53,043 bases of DNA from Christensenella sp964494645 (lineage in GTDB: Bacteria > Bacillota > Clostridia > Christensenellales > Christensenellaceae). Within the stretch, counting starts at the first letter, position 1. Each line of letters begins with the position of its first letter. Location of the stretch: positions 1 through 53,043 of the forward strand of contig CAZBSH010000008.1 of NCBI GenBank assembly GCA_964494645.1, in the 5' to 3' direction. The notes beneath the pieces were generated by a model. That model was given only the letters and a program-made list of their open reading frames with translations, was not told the DNA's origin and searched no databases. Shown here one piece after another: positions 24,379 through 31,916 of this stretch. The translations under genes were made by a program, and so were the position numbers.

Positions 24379-25611
24379 ATGCAAAAAACACAATCCTATG
24401 TGGTACGGCAGCCGATACATGACGCAGATAACCATCTTTATGCCTATGAGATACTATATGTAGAAGACGATTACAGGGATAAAGGGTTATCGGCAGACAC
24501 TGCGGCGGCGGCGGCGATAGAAACACTATTGATGCAGTTTGAGAACAGCGGATTTCTGGAAGGGAAACCCGTATTTGTTCATTTTACTCCGAAATTGGTT
24601 TTGCGTAATGTACCGCAAATTTTTGCGCCGGACAATCTTGTGATACAGATTGATGAAGAAATGCTTCTTGATCCGCTGGCTATGAAAATTGTCAGAAAGT
24701 ATCGTGAACAAAATTACAGGATCGCGATCAAAGGATTTGAATTCAATAATCGATATATTGACGCACTTGAGCATATTGATATCATTAAAATCAATTTTGC
24801 GCATGTTGATGCCGACAAAAAAAGTATTGTTGAAATCGCGCGTGGTCTCGGTAAACAGATCGTGGCGTATAATGTGAATGATGAAAAATCTTACCATATT
24901 GCAAAACTGTGCGGAGTGAATTATATGCAGGGTTCCTATATAGGAACGCTCTTGCCGGAAAAATTACAAAAAGTACAGCATTTACAAGGTAATTTTTTCC
25001 AGTTGATGATCGCGGTAACAAAGGAAGATGTGGATTTTAACGAGATCGAAGAATTGATTTCGCGGGATGTTACACTTACGTATGCGTTGTTAAAGCTTGT
25101 AAATTCTGCTTATTTTGCATTGCGGAATACAGTGGAGTCTGTACATCAAGCATTGGTTGTATTGGGAATCGCGCAGCTTCGGCAGTGGATATACGTGCTT
25201 AGTTTACAGCCGGATACAGAAGAGATGCCCTCAGAATTTATTAAACTTTCCTTTTTGCGGGCAAACTTGTGTTCGGTGCTGTCTTCATTAGCAAAGGATA
25301 TGCCGATTTCAAAATCCGAGGCATATTTGATGGGGATGTTCTCCACGTTGGGCGCTTTGCTTGATATACCGATAGAAGATGCGCTTTCAGAGCTAAACCT
25401 TTCGCCATATGTAATGGATGCGTTGTTAAAAGGAGAGGGACGCGCAGGCGTGCTTTATCATTTGGTTTTGAATTATGAAAAAGGAAATTGGATTGAAATG
25501 TCAAACAGAGCAGAGGAACTCGATATCTCTGTAGATGTGATCGCTCAGCAGTACTTTGACTGTATGGCGATGGTGGATAATATATGGAATGGGTTTTCCC
25601 AATCCAAATAG
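24379..25611 (+). CDS. EAL-HDOD signalling protein (YuxH type), EAL degenerate
   Basis: This 410-residue protein has an N-terminal EAL-like domain (about 1-200) that starts with the family's RQPIHDADNHLYAYEILY. The catalytic E-A-L motif and most metal ligands of a c-di-GMP phosphodiesterase are missing. The C-terminal HDOD domain (about 205-400; LISRDVTLTYALLKLVNSAYFALRNTVESVHQALVVLGIAQLRQWI) is well conserved. Such proteins are thought to act by binding rather than catalysis. It lies between the transglycosylase and hemerythrin genes, in the chemotaxis stretch. Confidence 0.88.
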   Translation: MQKTQSYVVRQPIHDADNHLYAYEILYVEDDYRDKGLSADTAAAAAIETLLMQFENSGFLEGKPVFVHFTPKLVLRNVPQIFAPDNLVIQIDEEMLLDPLAMKIVRKYREQNYRIAIKGFEFNNRYIDALEHIDIIKINFAHVDADKKSIVEIARGLGKQIVAYNVNDEKSYHIAKLCGVNYMQGSYIGTLLPEKLQKVQHLQGNFFQLMIAVTKEDVDFNEIEELISRDVTLTYALLKLVNSAYFALRNTVESVHQALVVLGIAQLRQWIYVLSLQPDTEEMPSEFIKLSFLRANLCSVLSSLAKDMPISKSEAYLMGMFSTLGALLDIPIEDALSELNLSPYVMDALLKGEGRAGVLYHLVLNYEKGNWIEMSNRAEELDISVDVIAQQYFDCMAMVDNIWNGFSQSK

Positions 25612-25633
25612 AAATTGAAGGGGGAATAGCAAC

Positions 25634-26038
25634 ATGATATATGCTTTTACGAAAGACCTCGAAACAGGGGAACCGACGGTTGATGCGCAACATAGGGAGT
25701 TATTTCGTGTGGTAAATGAATTGGAGGCCGCGTGCCATGACGGCAAGGGGCGCGCAGAAATAGAGCCTACGCTGAAGTTTTTACAGGGGTATATTACAAA
25801 ACACTTTACGGATGAGCAAAAGTTGCACACAAAATATACCTATCCTGAGGCGATTCAACATAAGCAGTATCATGAGACATTTAAGACGAGTGTGAATGAT
25901 ATGATCGGTGAATACCGGCAAGAGGGCGCGTCCATTACACTTTTGGGAAAAATCAACTCCAAGATGGCAATGTGGCTGCTCAATCATATCAAGCGGGAAG
26001 ACAAGAAGTTTGGAGAATACCTGGAAACGAAGGTCTGA
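25634..26038 (+). CDS. Bacteriohemerythrin
   Basis: This 134-residue four-helix di-iron protein shows all seven ligands in family spacing: His20, His57, Glu61, His76, His80, His118 and Asp123. It should bind O2 reversibly. In motile anaerobes and microaerophiles such proteins serve oxygen sensing, delivery or protection. As a single-domain form it has no fused receptor. It is co-directional between the EAL-HDOD gene and cheV, which suggests a link with aerotaxis or with protection during motility. Confidence 0.93.
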   Translation: MIYAFTKDLETGEPTVDAQHRELFRVVNELEAACHDGKGRAEIEPTLKFLQGYITKHFTDEQKLHTKYTYPEAIQHKQYHETFKTSVNDMIGEYRQEGASITLLGKINSKMAMWLLNHIKREDKKFGEYLETKV

Positions 26039-26077
26039 CCTTTGGTCACGTGGAACAATAAGAAGGGGAGACATAAC

Positions 26078-27055
26078 ATGGAATTACAAAATAAATCGAA
26101 TATTCTATTGGAATCGGGAACAAATGAAATTGAAATCATGGAGTTTACGATCGCAGGGAATATTTTTGGTATCAATGTTGCCAAGATACGTGAGATCATG
26201 AATACGTCCGAAGTAAAAAAAATGCCGCATGTACATCCTGCGATTGAAGGTGTTTTCAAGCCGCGAGATATTATGATATCGGTTGTCAATCTGCCACTGT
26301 ATTTGGATATGCAAAGTGGCGGTGATGATACGAAGGATTTGTTTATTGTTACAAATTTCAATAATATGCATATCGCTTTTCGGGTCAATACCGTTGTGGG
26401 GATCGATAGAATATCGTGGGCGGATATCGAGAAGCCGGACAAAACGATCTATGGAGGCGACGAGGGAATTGTAACAGGTATTACGCAGTTTGAAGGACGC
26501 TTGATCACGATTTTAGATTTTGAGAAAATCGTTGCGGATATTGCGCCTGAAACGGGGATACAAATTTCGGAAATCGATGCGCTTGGGCAACGTGCGCGCG
26601 ACGAACGTCCAATCATGGTAGTGGAAGACTCAACGCTTCTCTCACATATGATACTCCAATCCTTGCATAAGGCAGGATATGTGAATACAATCAAGATGGA
26701 CAACGGACAGGAGGCGTGGGATACACTTAGGCGGATCAAAAACGAATGCGACGGCGATTATCTTGCAATCCGCGAACAGGTATCCTGCATTATTACAGAT
26801 ATTGAGATGCCTATGATGGATGGGCACAGGTTGACAAAACTTGTGAAAGAGGACTCGATTTTAAAGAAGTTACCGCTAATTATTTTCTCCTCTCTTGTAA
26901 ACGAGGAGATGCGTTTGAAGGGGAAGAGCCTTGGCGCAGATGAGCAGCTCTCTAAACCGGAGATCGGGCATTTGGTCGAAGTGATTGATCACTTGCTTAG
27001 CAGGAATGAAATAGACATGCCCGACATTCGAACTGATAGGAGGATCCAAGCATGA
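26078..27055 (+). CDS. cheV: Chemotaxis coupling/response-regulator protein CheV
   Basis: This 325-residue protein joins an N-terminal CheW-like coupling domain (IEIMEFTIAGNIFGINVAKIREIM, about 15-170) to a C-terminal receiver domain (about 185-320) with its phosphoacceptor Asp in CIITDIEMPMMDG. It links receptors to CheA and takes part in adaptation. I chose ATG 26078 because AGAAGGGGAG lies just upstream; ATG-like starts further up lack a site. The stop overlaps the flgB start (ATGA). Confidence 0.95.
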   Translation: MELQNKSNILLESGTNEIEIMEFTIAGNIFGINVAKIREIMNTSEVKKMPHVHPAIEGVFKPRDIMISVVNLPLYLDMQSGGDDTKDLFIVTNFNNMHIAFRVNTVVGIDRISWADIEKPDKTIYGGDEGIVTGITQFEGRLITILDFEKIVADIAPETGIQISEIDALGQRARDERPIMVVEDSTLLSHMILQSLHKAGYVNTIKMDNGQEAWDTLRRIKNECDGDYLAIREQVSCIITDIEMPMMDGHRLTKLVKEDSILKKLPLIIFSSLVNEEMRLKGKSLGADEQLSKPEIGHLVEVIDHLLSRNEIDMPDIRTDRRIQA

Positions 27056-27459
27056 GTAGTATGTTTGATGGCGTAAAACCGCTTGAAAACGGGCTGGCCG
27101 CTTCATGGACACGCAATAAGACAATACTTAACAATGTTGCAAATGTTGACACGCCAAATTTTACTGCGTCCGGCGTGGAGTTTGAGGATTTATACAAAAA
27201 GGCGTTGGGAACGGAAAATGATTTTCAGTTCAAGCAGACGCGCGCGACACACAGGGCGATCGGCGCGGAAGGAAACGCAAGTGAGATAGAGGGAGTGGTT
27301 GTTCCAAAAGCGAATACCACATACCGGATGGATGGAAACAATGTAGATATCGATCAGGAAATGACGGATTTTGCAAAAAATGTAATTTATTACAATACGC
27401 TAATGCGAAAGATCAACGGGCAGTTCAATCAGCTGCGAATGGCGATCCGCGGACAGTAG
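27052..27459 (+). CDS. flgB: Flagellar proximal rod protein FlgB
   Basis: This 135-residue rod subunit has NVANVDTPNFTASGVEFEDL near the N-terminus and the C-terminal helix (NNVDIDQEMTDFAKNVIYYNTLMRKINGQFNQLRMAIRG) characteristic of FlgB. It assembles just above the MS ring and FliE. The start overlaps cheV by four bases, so this early gene is coupled in translation to a chemotaxis gene. Bacillus instead puts flgB first in the fla/che operon. Confidence 0.96.
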   Translation: MSSMFDGVKPLENGLAASWTRNKTILNNVANVDTPNFTASGVEFEDLYKKALGTENDFQFKQTRATHRAIGAEGNASEIEGVVVPKANTTYRMDGNNVDIDQEMTDFAKNVIYYNTLMRKINGQFNQLRMAIRGQ

Positions 27460-27484
27460 CAGACAATAAAGGAGGAAAAAGGAT

Positions 27485-27922
27485 ATGGCATTTTTATCAT
27501 CGCTTGATATATCCGGTTCTGCGCTTACGGCGCAGCGGCTTCGGATGGATGTAGTGGCGGAAAATGTTGCAAACATCAATACAACGAGAACAGCAGAAGG
27601 GGAACCTTACCGCAGAAGATATGTGATTTTTCAACAAAGGGAAGGCGTGGCCTTTTCGGATCAATTGAATCATTCTCTTGCGGGAACTGCGGGCTCGGGT
27701 GTACGCGTCAGCGAAATTGCGGATGACCCGTCTGAGTTTAAGTTGGATTATAATCCGTCTCATCCGGATGCGGATGAATTCGGGTATGTGCGCATGCCAA
27801 ATGTTGAGCTAGCGCGTGAGATGGTGGATATGATGTCTGCTACGCGGTCTTATGAAGCAAACATCACAGTGTTGAATTCTACAAAGAGCATGGCGATGAG
27901 CGCGCTCGAAATCGGAAAGTGA
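27485..27922 (+). CDS. flgC: Flagellar proximal rod protein FlgC
   Basis: This 145-residue rod protein carries the FlgC N-terminus (LDISGSALTAQRLRMDVVAENVANINTT) and the C-terminal YVRMPNVELAREMVDMMSATRSYEANITVLNSTKSM. ATG 27485 follows AAAGGAGGAAAAAGG. It lies between flgB and fliE in the usual order. Confidence 0.97.
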   Translation: MAFLSSLDISGSALTAQRLRMDVVAENVANINTTRTAEGEPYRRRYVIFQQREGVAFSDQLNHSLAGTAGSGVRVSEIADDPSEFKLDYNPSHPDADEFGYVRMPNVELAREMVDMMSATRSYEANITVLNSTKSMAMSALEIGK

Positions 27923-27937
27923 GGATAAGTTTTTATT

Positions 27938-28249
27938 ATGGCAAATATTACGTCAATCGTATCTCCGGCTGAGATATATCAAGCTGCGAAAGCACCGATG
28001 AAAAGCGGCGGAGAAGATGTGGTGCAGGGAGCGGATTTTAAGAGCATGTTAAGTGATGCTGTGAAAGAAGCGGACAATCTATCAACAGTGGCGGATCAGG
28101 GAACACAGGCGCTTCTTTCGGGAGAAACGGACAACATTGCGCAGGTTATGATCGATGGAACGAAGGCGGAGCTTTCTTTGAATATGGTGATTCAGGTTCG
28201 CAATAAAGTTTTGGACGCGTATAACGAAGTTATGCGGATGTCACTGTAA
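27938..28249 (+). CDS. fliE: Flagellar hook-basal body complex protein FliE
   Basis: This 103-residue protein matches FliE, which joins the MS ring and export gate to the rod: DFKSMLSDAVKEADNLSTVADQGTQALLSGE, then MIDGTKAELSLNMVIQVRNKVLDAYNEVMRMSL at the end. Length is normal. It starts 15 bases after flgC. Confidence 0.95.
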   Translation: MANITSIVSPAEIYQAAKAPMKSGGEDVVQGADFKSMLSDAVKEADNLSTVADQGTQALLSGETDNIAQVMIDGTKAELSLNMVIQVRNKVLDAYNEVMRMSL

Positions 28250-28252
28250 GCT

Positions 28253-28858
28253 ATGGCGGAACAAAACAGTGTACAGCTTGCAACAGGCGTAGGGGCGACG
28301 GACGTTCTGGTAATCATCGTTTACTTGGTGATTATCATATTGGCGGCCTATTTTCTGACAAAATATATTGCAAAGCGCTCGCTGCGCAAAGGGATGAGGA
28401 ATGCGCCCGGAAAACAGCGGGGAAAAGCGTCCAAAGCAGAATTTGGACATATGGTGTCCGTTGCTGACAGGATTGCGGTTGATCGCGATAAAACAATTAT
28501 GGTACTCGAGTTTCATGGAAAGTATTACCTGATGAGCACATCGGCTGACAGGATCGAGTGTATCGATAAAGTGGAAGTTACGACAGAGGCAGAGGAACAG
28601 TATTCCAATCCTCCGGATGCTATGGCGACCGAAGCAAAGGAAATGTCTGATGAAGTGCCTGCGCCGGTAACGCAGGCTGTGCAGAGAGCGGACGACGAGG
28701 ATACGTTCTTCAAACGATTCAAAAAATGTATTATGATCGTATTAAAGAGCTATCTGCCAAAAAGTGCCCGACAATCGCGGGATACAGAATCGTTTGATCG
28801 ACAGCTGAAGGATCAGATGGGTAAAGGCAGCAAAGAGAAGAAGGACGATAAAGGATAA
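28253..28858 (+). CDS. fliO: Flagellar biosynthetic protein FliO
   Basis: This 201-residue protein has one membrane helix (about residues 17-38), a basic segment, and a small beta domain (MVSVADRIAVDRDKTIMVLEFHGKYYLM) followed by a long variable hydrophilic tail. FliO helps to assemble the FliP ring of the export gate. The call rests on domain pattern and position just before fliP. It starts three bases after fliE with no clear ribosome site, which suggests coupled translation. Confidence 0.85.
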   Translation: MAEQNSVQLATGVGATDVLVIIVYLVIIILAAYFLTKYIAKRSLRKGMRNAPGKQRGKASKAEFGHMVSVADRIAVDRDKTIMVLEFHGKYYLMSTSADRIECIDKVEVTTEAEEQYSNPPDAMATEAKEMSDEVPAPVTQAVQRADDEDTFFKRFKKCIMIVLKSYLPKSARQSRDTESFDRQLKDQMGKGSKEKKDDKG

Positions 28859-28862
28859 CGCA

Positions 28863-29657
28863 TTGAAGAAAAGACTGATATTAAAACTAATTATTATCAT
28901 TGTATCGCTGCTTGCTATACTGATCGTATTTACGGGTTGTGCGGGAGCGGATACGACAACGGGTCAGGATGGTGCGGCGGCAGTAGATGAAGGAGCCGGA
29001 CCACTGGCACAGCTTGTTGGCAGTCGATCGACAGGATTGCAGCTGGTAGGGTTGCTTACGATACTGAGCATTGCGCCGTCGATCTTGCTTATGGTAACGG
29101 GGTTTACACGCATCGTTATCGTACTGTCGTTCACAAGAAACGCATTGGGGCTTCAACAAATGCCGCCAAATCAGGTTTTGGTGGCTTTGGCTATTTTTCT
29201 GACCTTTTTCATTATGTCTCCTGTTTTTACGACGATCAAGACAGAAGCAATTGACCCTTATATCGCGCAAGAGATCACTTTTGATGAAGCGGTGAAGGAG
29301 GCGGAGCAACCTGTAAGAGACTTTATGCTACGCCAAACCTTTAAGGACGATCTTGGAATGTTTATGGATATTTCCAATACGGGAGATGCGGAGACGCTCG
29401 ACAACGTCCCGCTTACGACGATCATACCAGCGTTTATTACAAGTGAGTTAAAACGCGGGTTTATGATAGGATTCTTTATTTATATTCCATTTATTGTGAT
29501 AGACATGGTTGTTTCCAGTACTTTGATGGCTATGGGCATGATGATGCTACCGCCAATCGTAATATCCTTACCATTTAAGGTGTTACTGTTTGTATTGGTG
29601 GACGGCTGGACGCTCACTGTGCAAACGCTTATTACAACGTTCAACACGTTCACGTAG
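28863..29657 (+). CDS. fliP: Flagellar export gate protein FliP
   Basis: This 264-residue integral membrane protein forms the core ring of the type III export gate. It has a cleavable-type signal at residues 1-25, then the FliP core: LQLVGLLTILSIAPSILLMVTGFTRIVIVLSFTRNALGLQQMPPNQVLVALAIFLTFF, and ELKRGFMIGFFIYIPFIVIDMVVSSTLMAMGMMMLPP toward the C-terminus. The start is TTG 28863. The signal ends FTGC (Cys26), which looks like a lipobox. Confidence 0.97.
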   Translation: MKKRLILKLIIIIVSLLAILIVFTGCAGADTTTGQDGAAAVDEGAGPLAQLVGSRSTGLQLVGLLTILSIAPSILLMVTGFTRIVIVLSFTRNALGLQQMPPNQVLVALAIFLTFFIMSPVFTTIKTEAIDPYIAQEITFDEAVKEAEQPVRDFMLRQTFKDDLGMFMDISNTGDAETLDNVPLTTIIPAFITSELKRGFMIGFFIYIPFIVIDMVVSSTLMAMGMMMLPPIVISLPFKVLLFVLVDGWTLTVQTLITTFNTFT

Positions 29658-29662
29658 CCTGT

Positions 29663-29678
29663 GCCGGAGGAGTCCGGC
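29663..29678. other. Stem-loop in the fliP-fliQ spacer
   Basis: GCCGGA (29663-29668) and TCCGGC (29673-29678) pair around the tetraloop GGAG. No T-run follows, so it is not a standard terminator. It may influence mRNA processing, or translation of fliQ, whose start has an unusual context. Confidence 0.45.
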
Positions 29679-29710
29679 GTTTGCGGGTGGGGAGATACTG
29701 AAATGAGGAA

Positions 29711-29986
29711 GTGGTTAAAATAGATCAGGCAACAATTATATCGATCATGCAGGACGCGATCAGCACAGTCCTTACGGTGTCGCTGCCGCCGATTCTGGTC
29801 GGGCTCGTAATCGGCATTATCATATCTATTTTTCAGGCGGCTACGCAGATCAACGAACAGACACTCACGTTTGTTCCAAAGATCATCGGAATATTGGTCG
29901 CCCTGTTGATTTTTGGAGGGATGATGCTCAATAACCTGACAGAATTTGCGACGCGTATCTATGAATACGCCGCAATGGTTTCTTAG
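29711..29986 (+). CDS. fliQ: Flagellar export gate protein FliQ
   Basis: This protein of about 91 residues has two membrane helices and the FliQ core (TVSLPPILVGLVIGIIISIFQAATQINEQTLTFVPKII). The best start is GTG 29711, but the ribosome site before it is too close. The good site (GGGGAG) is instead spaced for ATG 29703, out of frame, which gives MRKWLK and stops at 29723, overlapping the fliQ start. Translation may thus be reinitiated from that mini-frame. The family call is certain; the start is not. Confidence 0.93.
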   Translation: MVKIDQATIISIMQDAISTVLTVSLPPILVGLVIGIIISIFQAATQINEQTLTFVPKIIGILVALLIFGGMMLNNLTEFATRIYEYAAMVS

Positions 29987-29999
29987 AAAGTATTCGGAG

Positions 30000-30800
30000 A
30001 TGGTAGATTTTTTTTCGTCATTCCTGAATAATTGGGAATTTTTCCTGTTGCTGTTTTTGCGGGTGTCGGGGCTGATTTTCCCTTCGCCGATCTTTGGCAG
30101 AACAAACGTTCCTAACATCGTAAAAATTGGCTATTGTGCCTGTATTGCAATGATGTTCTTTATGTCAGCGCCGCAAATAGCGGAGCAAATGCAAGCGTTT
30201 GATTACGGCGGGGATATTTTGCTCTATATCCTGTTATGCGCTAAGGAACTTTTGTTTGGTATGGTGCTCGGCTATGTGTTGAATTTGTTTTTTCAGCTGA
30301 CTTTTACGGCCGGGCAGATGATAGACATGCAGATGGGCTTTGGCTTGGTCAATGTGTTCGATGTCCAGAGTAACCTGAGCATTCCGATGATCGGGAATTT
30401 TTTGAATCTACTGATGCTTATCGTATTTTTCGCTGTGCGCGGGTACGAACGGCTTATCAGGATCATGGCTTTATCCATCGAGAAAATCCCCATCGGCGCT
30501 GCCACTTTCAATCCTGATATCGGATGGGTGGCACTTGAATTGTTTGTACAGGCTTTCATGTTGGCAGTCATTATTGCAATGCCGATCATTGCGTCAGGAT
30601 TGCTTGGTGAGGCGTGCTTCGGTATCATGATGCGCATGGTTCCGCAGATGAACGCATTTTCGATTGGGATACCAATCAAGGTCATACTGGGATTTCTGGT
30701 GCTGTTTGCGGTGATCCCGGTGTACGTGGCGTTTATGCCGCAGGTTTTTGATCAGATGTATGCGGGGCTTGAGAAAATGTTTGCGACACTGACAGGATAG
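30000..30800 (+). CDS. fliR: Flagellar export gate protein FliR
   Basis: This 266-residue, six-helix membrane protein completes the FliPQR gate. Characteristic segments are FLRVSGLIFPSPIFGRTNVPNIVKIG and TFTAGQMIDMQMGFGLVNVFDVQSNLSIPMIGNF, with MMRMVPQMNAFSIGIPIKVILG near the C-terminus. The frame is open upstream to 29946, but ATG 30000 gives a normal N-terminus; ATG 29961 inside fliQ is possible. It stands between fliQ and flhB. Confidence 0.95.
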   Translation: MVDFFSSFLNNWEFFLLLFLRVSGLIFPSPIFGRTNVPNIVKIGYCACIAMMFFMSAPQIAEQMQAFDYGGDILLYILLCAKELLFGMVLGYVLNLFFQLTFTAGQMIDMQMGFGLVNVFDVQSNLSIPMIGNFLNLLMLIVFFAVRGYERLIRIMALSIEKIPIGAATFNPDIGWVALELFVQAFMLAVIIAMPIIASGLLGEACFGIMMRMVPQMNAFSIGIPIKVILGFLVLFAVIPVYVAFMPQVFDQMYAGLEKMFATLTG

Positions 30801-30809
30801 GAAGTACGA

Positions 30810-31883
30810 ATGGCTGATAACAACAGTACAGGCGAAAAAACCGAAAGCGCTACCCCGAAACGAAGGCAGGACGCACGGGAACGCGGGCAAGTGCTTAAAA
30901 GCAACGAGCTTGTGATGACGGGAAGCCTGCTGATCATGTTTGGAGCATTAAGGGCGCTGACGCCTGTGATCGCAAAGAACTTGATTGATTTTTCCGGAAG
31001 TTTTTTGTCAGGACAGCACATGCCGATGGAATATTTGACGACGAGCAACGTCGGTCCCGTTATGCAGGAAATGGTCGTGGGCTTTTTACAGATCATGTTA
31101 CCCATTCTTGTAGTCGCAGTGATTGCGGCGGTGGTCGTCAACATCATACAGACAGGCTTTTTGTTCAGCACAAAGGCGCTGGAGCCAAAAATGAGCCGAC
31201 TTAGTATGATTGAAGGATTCAAGAGGATTTTTTCGGGACGTACGGTTTTTGAATTATTAAAAGCTGTACTGAAAATTGCGGTGATCGGGATTGTTATATA
31301 CCTTGAGATAGAGGCGAATCTTCCGGCCTTTTCTATGATGCTTGGTGACGGGTTAACCGCTGCTATCCTGCAAATTGCTGAGATGATCTTCAATGCAGGA
31401 TTCAAAATATTGCTGTTTCTTGCCGCTATTGCATTTTTAGACTATATGTTTCAGAGGCGGAAATTTGAGAAGGATCTGATGATGACAAAATATGAGGTCC
31501 GCATGGAGATGAAGCAGCAGGAAGGCGACCCGCAGATCAAGGGTAAAATTCGTCAGAAGCAGCGTCAAATGGCAATGATGCGTATGATGCAGAGCGTACC
31601 TGATGCGGATGTTGTTATCACGAACCCGACCCAGTACGCGATTGCGCTCAAATATGATGAAGAGCTTGGAAATGCACCGTTGGTGCTTGCAAAGGGGAAG
31701 GATCATACTGCCGCGCGGATCAAAGAGATCGCTGTGGAACATTCCATAGAATTGGTGGAAAATAAGCCGCTTGCGCGCAGCTTGTATGTGATGTGTGACG
31801 TTGGGGATCAGATTCCCGTTGAAATGTACCAGATGGTTGCGGAGATATTAGCGCAGGTATACAAAAAGAAACATGGCAGATAA
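30810..31883 (+). CDS. flhB: Flagellar export switch protein FlhB
   Basis: This 357-residue protein starts with EKTESATPKRRQDARERGQVLKSNE, followed by four membrane helices (about 30-210) and the cytoplasmic domain that self-cleaves to switch substrate class. The cleavage motif reads Asn272-Pro-Thr-Gln275, whereas most FlhB proteins have NPTH. FliK controls this switch. A separate copy of the post-cleavage domain is encoded at 16026-16313. Confidence 0.97.
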   Translation: MADNNSTGEKTESATPKRRQDARERGQVLKSNELVMTGSLLIMFGALRALTPVIAKNLIDFSGSFLSGQHMPMEYLTTSNVGPVMQEMVVGFLQIMLPILVVAVIAAVVVNIIQTGFLFSTKALEPKMSRLSMIEGFKRIFSGRTVFELLKAVLKIAVIGIVIYLEIEANLPAFSMMLGDGLTAAILQIAEMIFNAGFKILLFLAAIAFLDYMFQRRKFEKDLMMTKYEVRMEMKQQEGDPQIKGKIRQKQRQMAMMRMMQSVPDADVVITNPTQYAIALKYDEELGNAPLVLAKGKDHTAARIKEIAVEHSIELVENKPLARSLYVMCDVGDQIPVEMYQMVAEILAQVYKKKHGR

Positions 31884-31916
31884 TAAATATGATGTGGTTT
31901 TAAAGAGGAGTAACGG

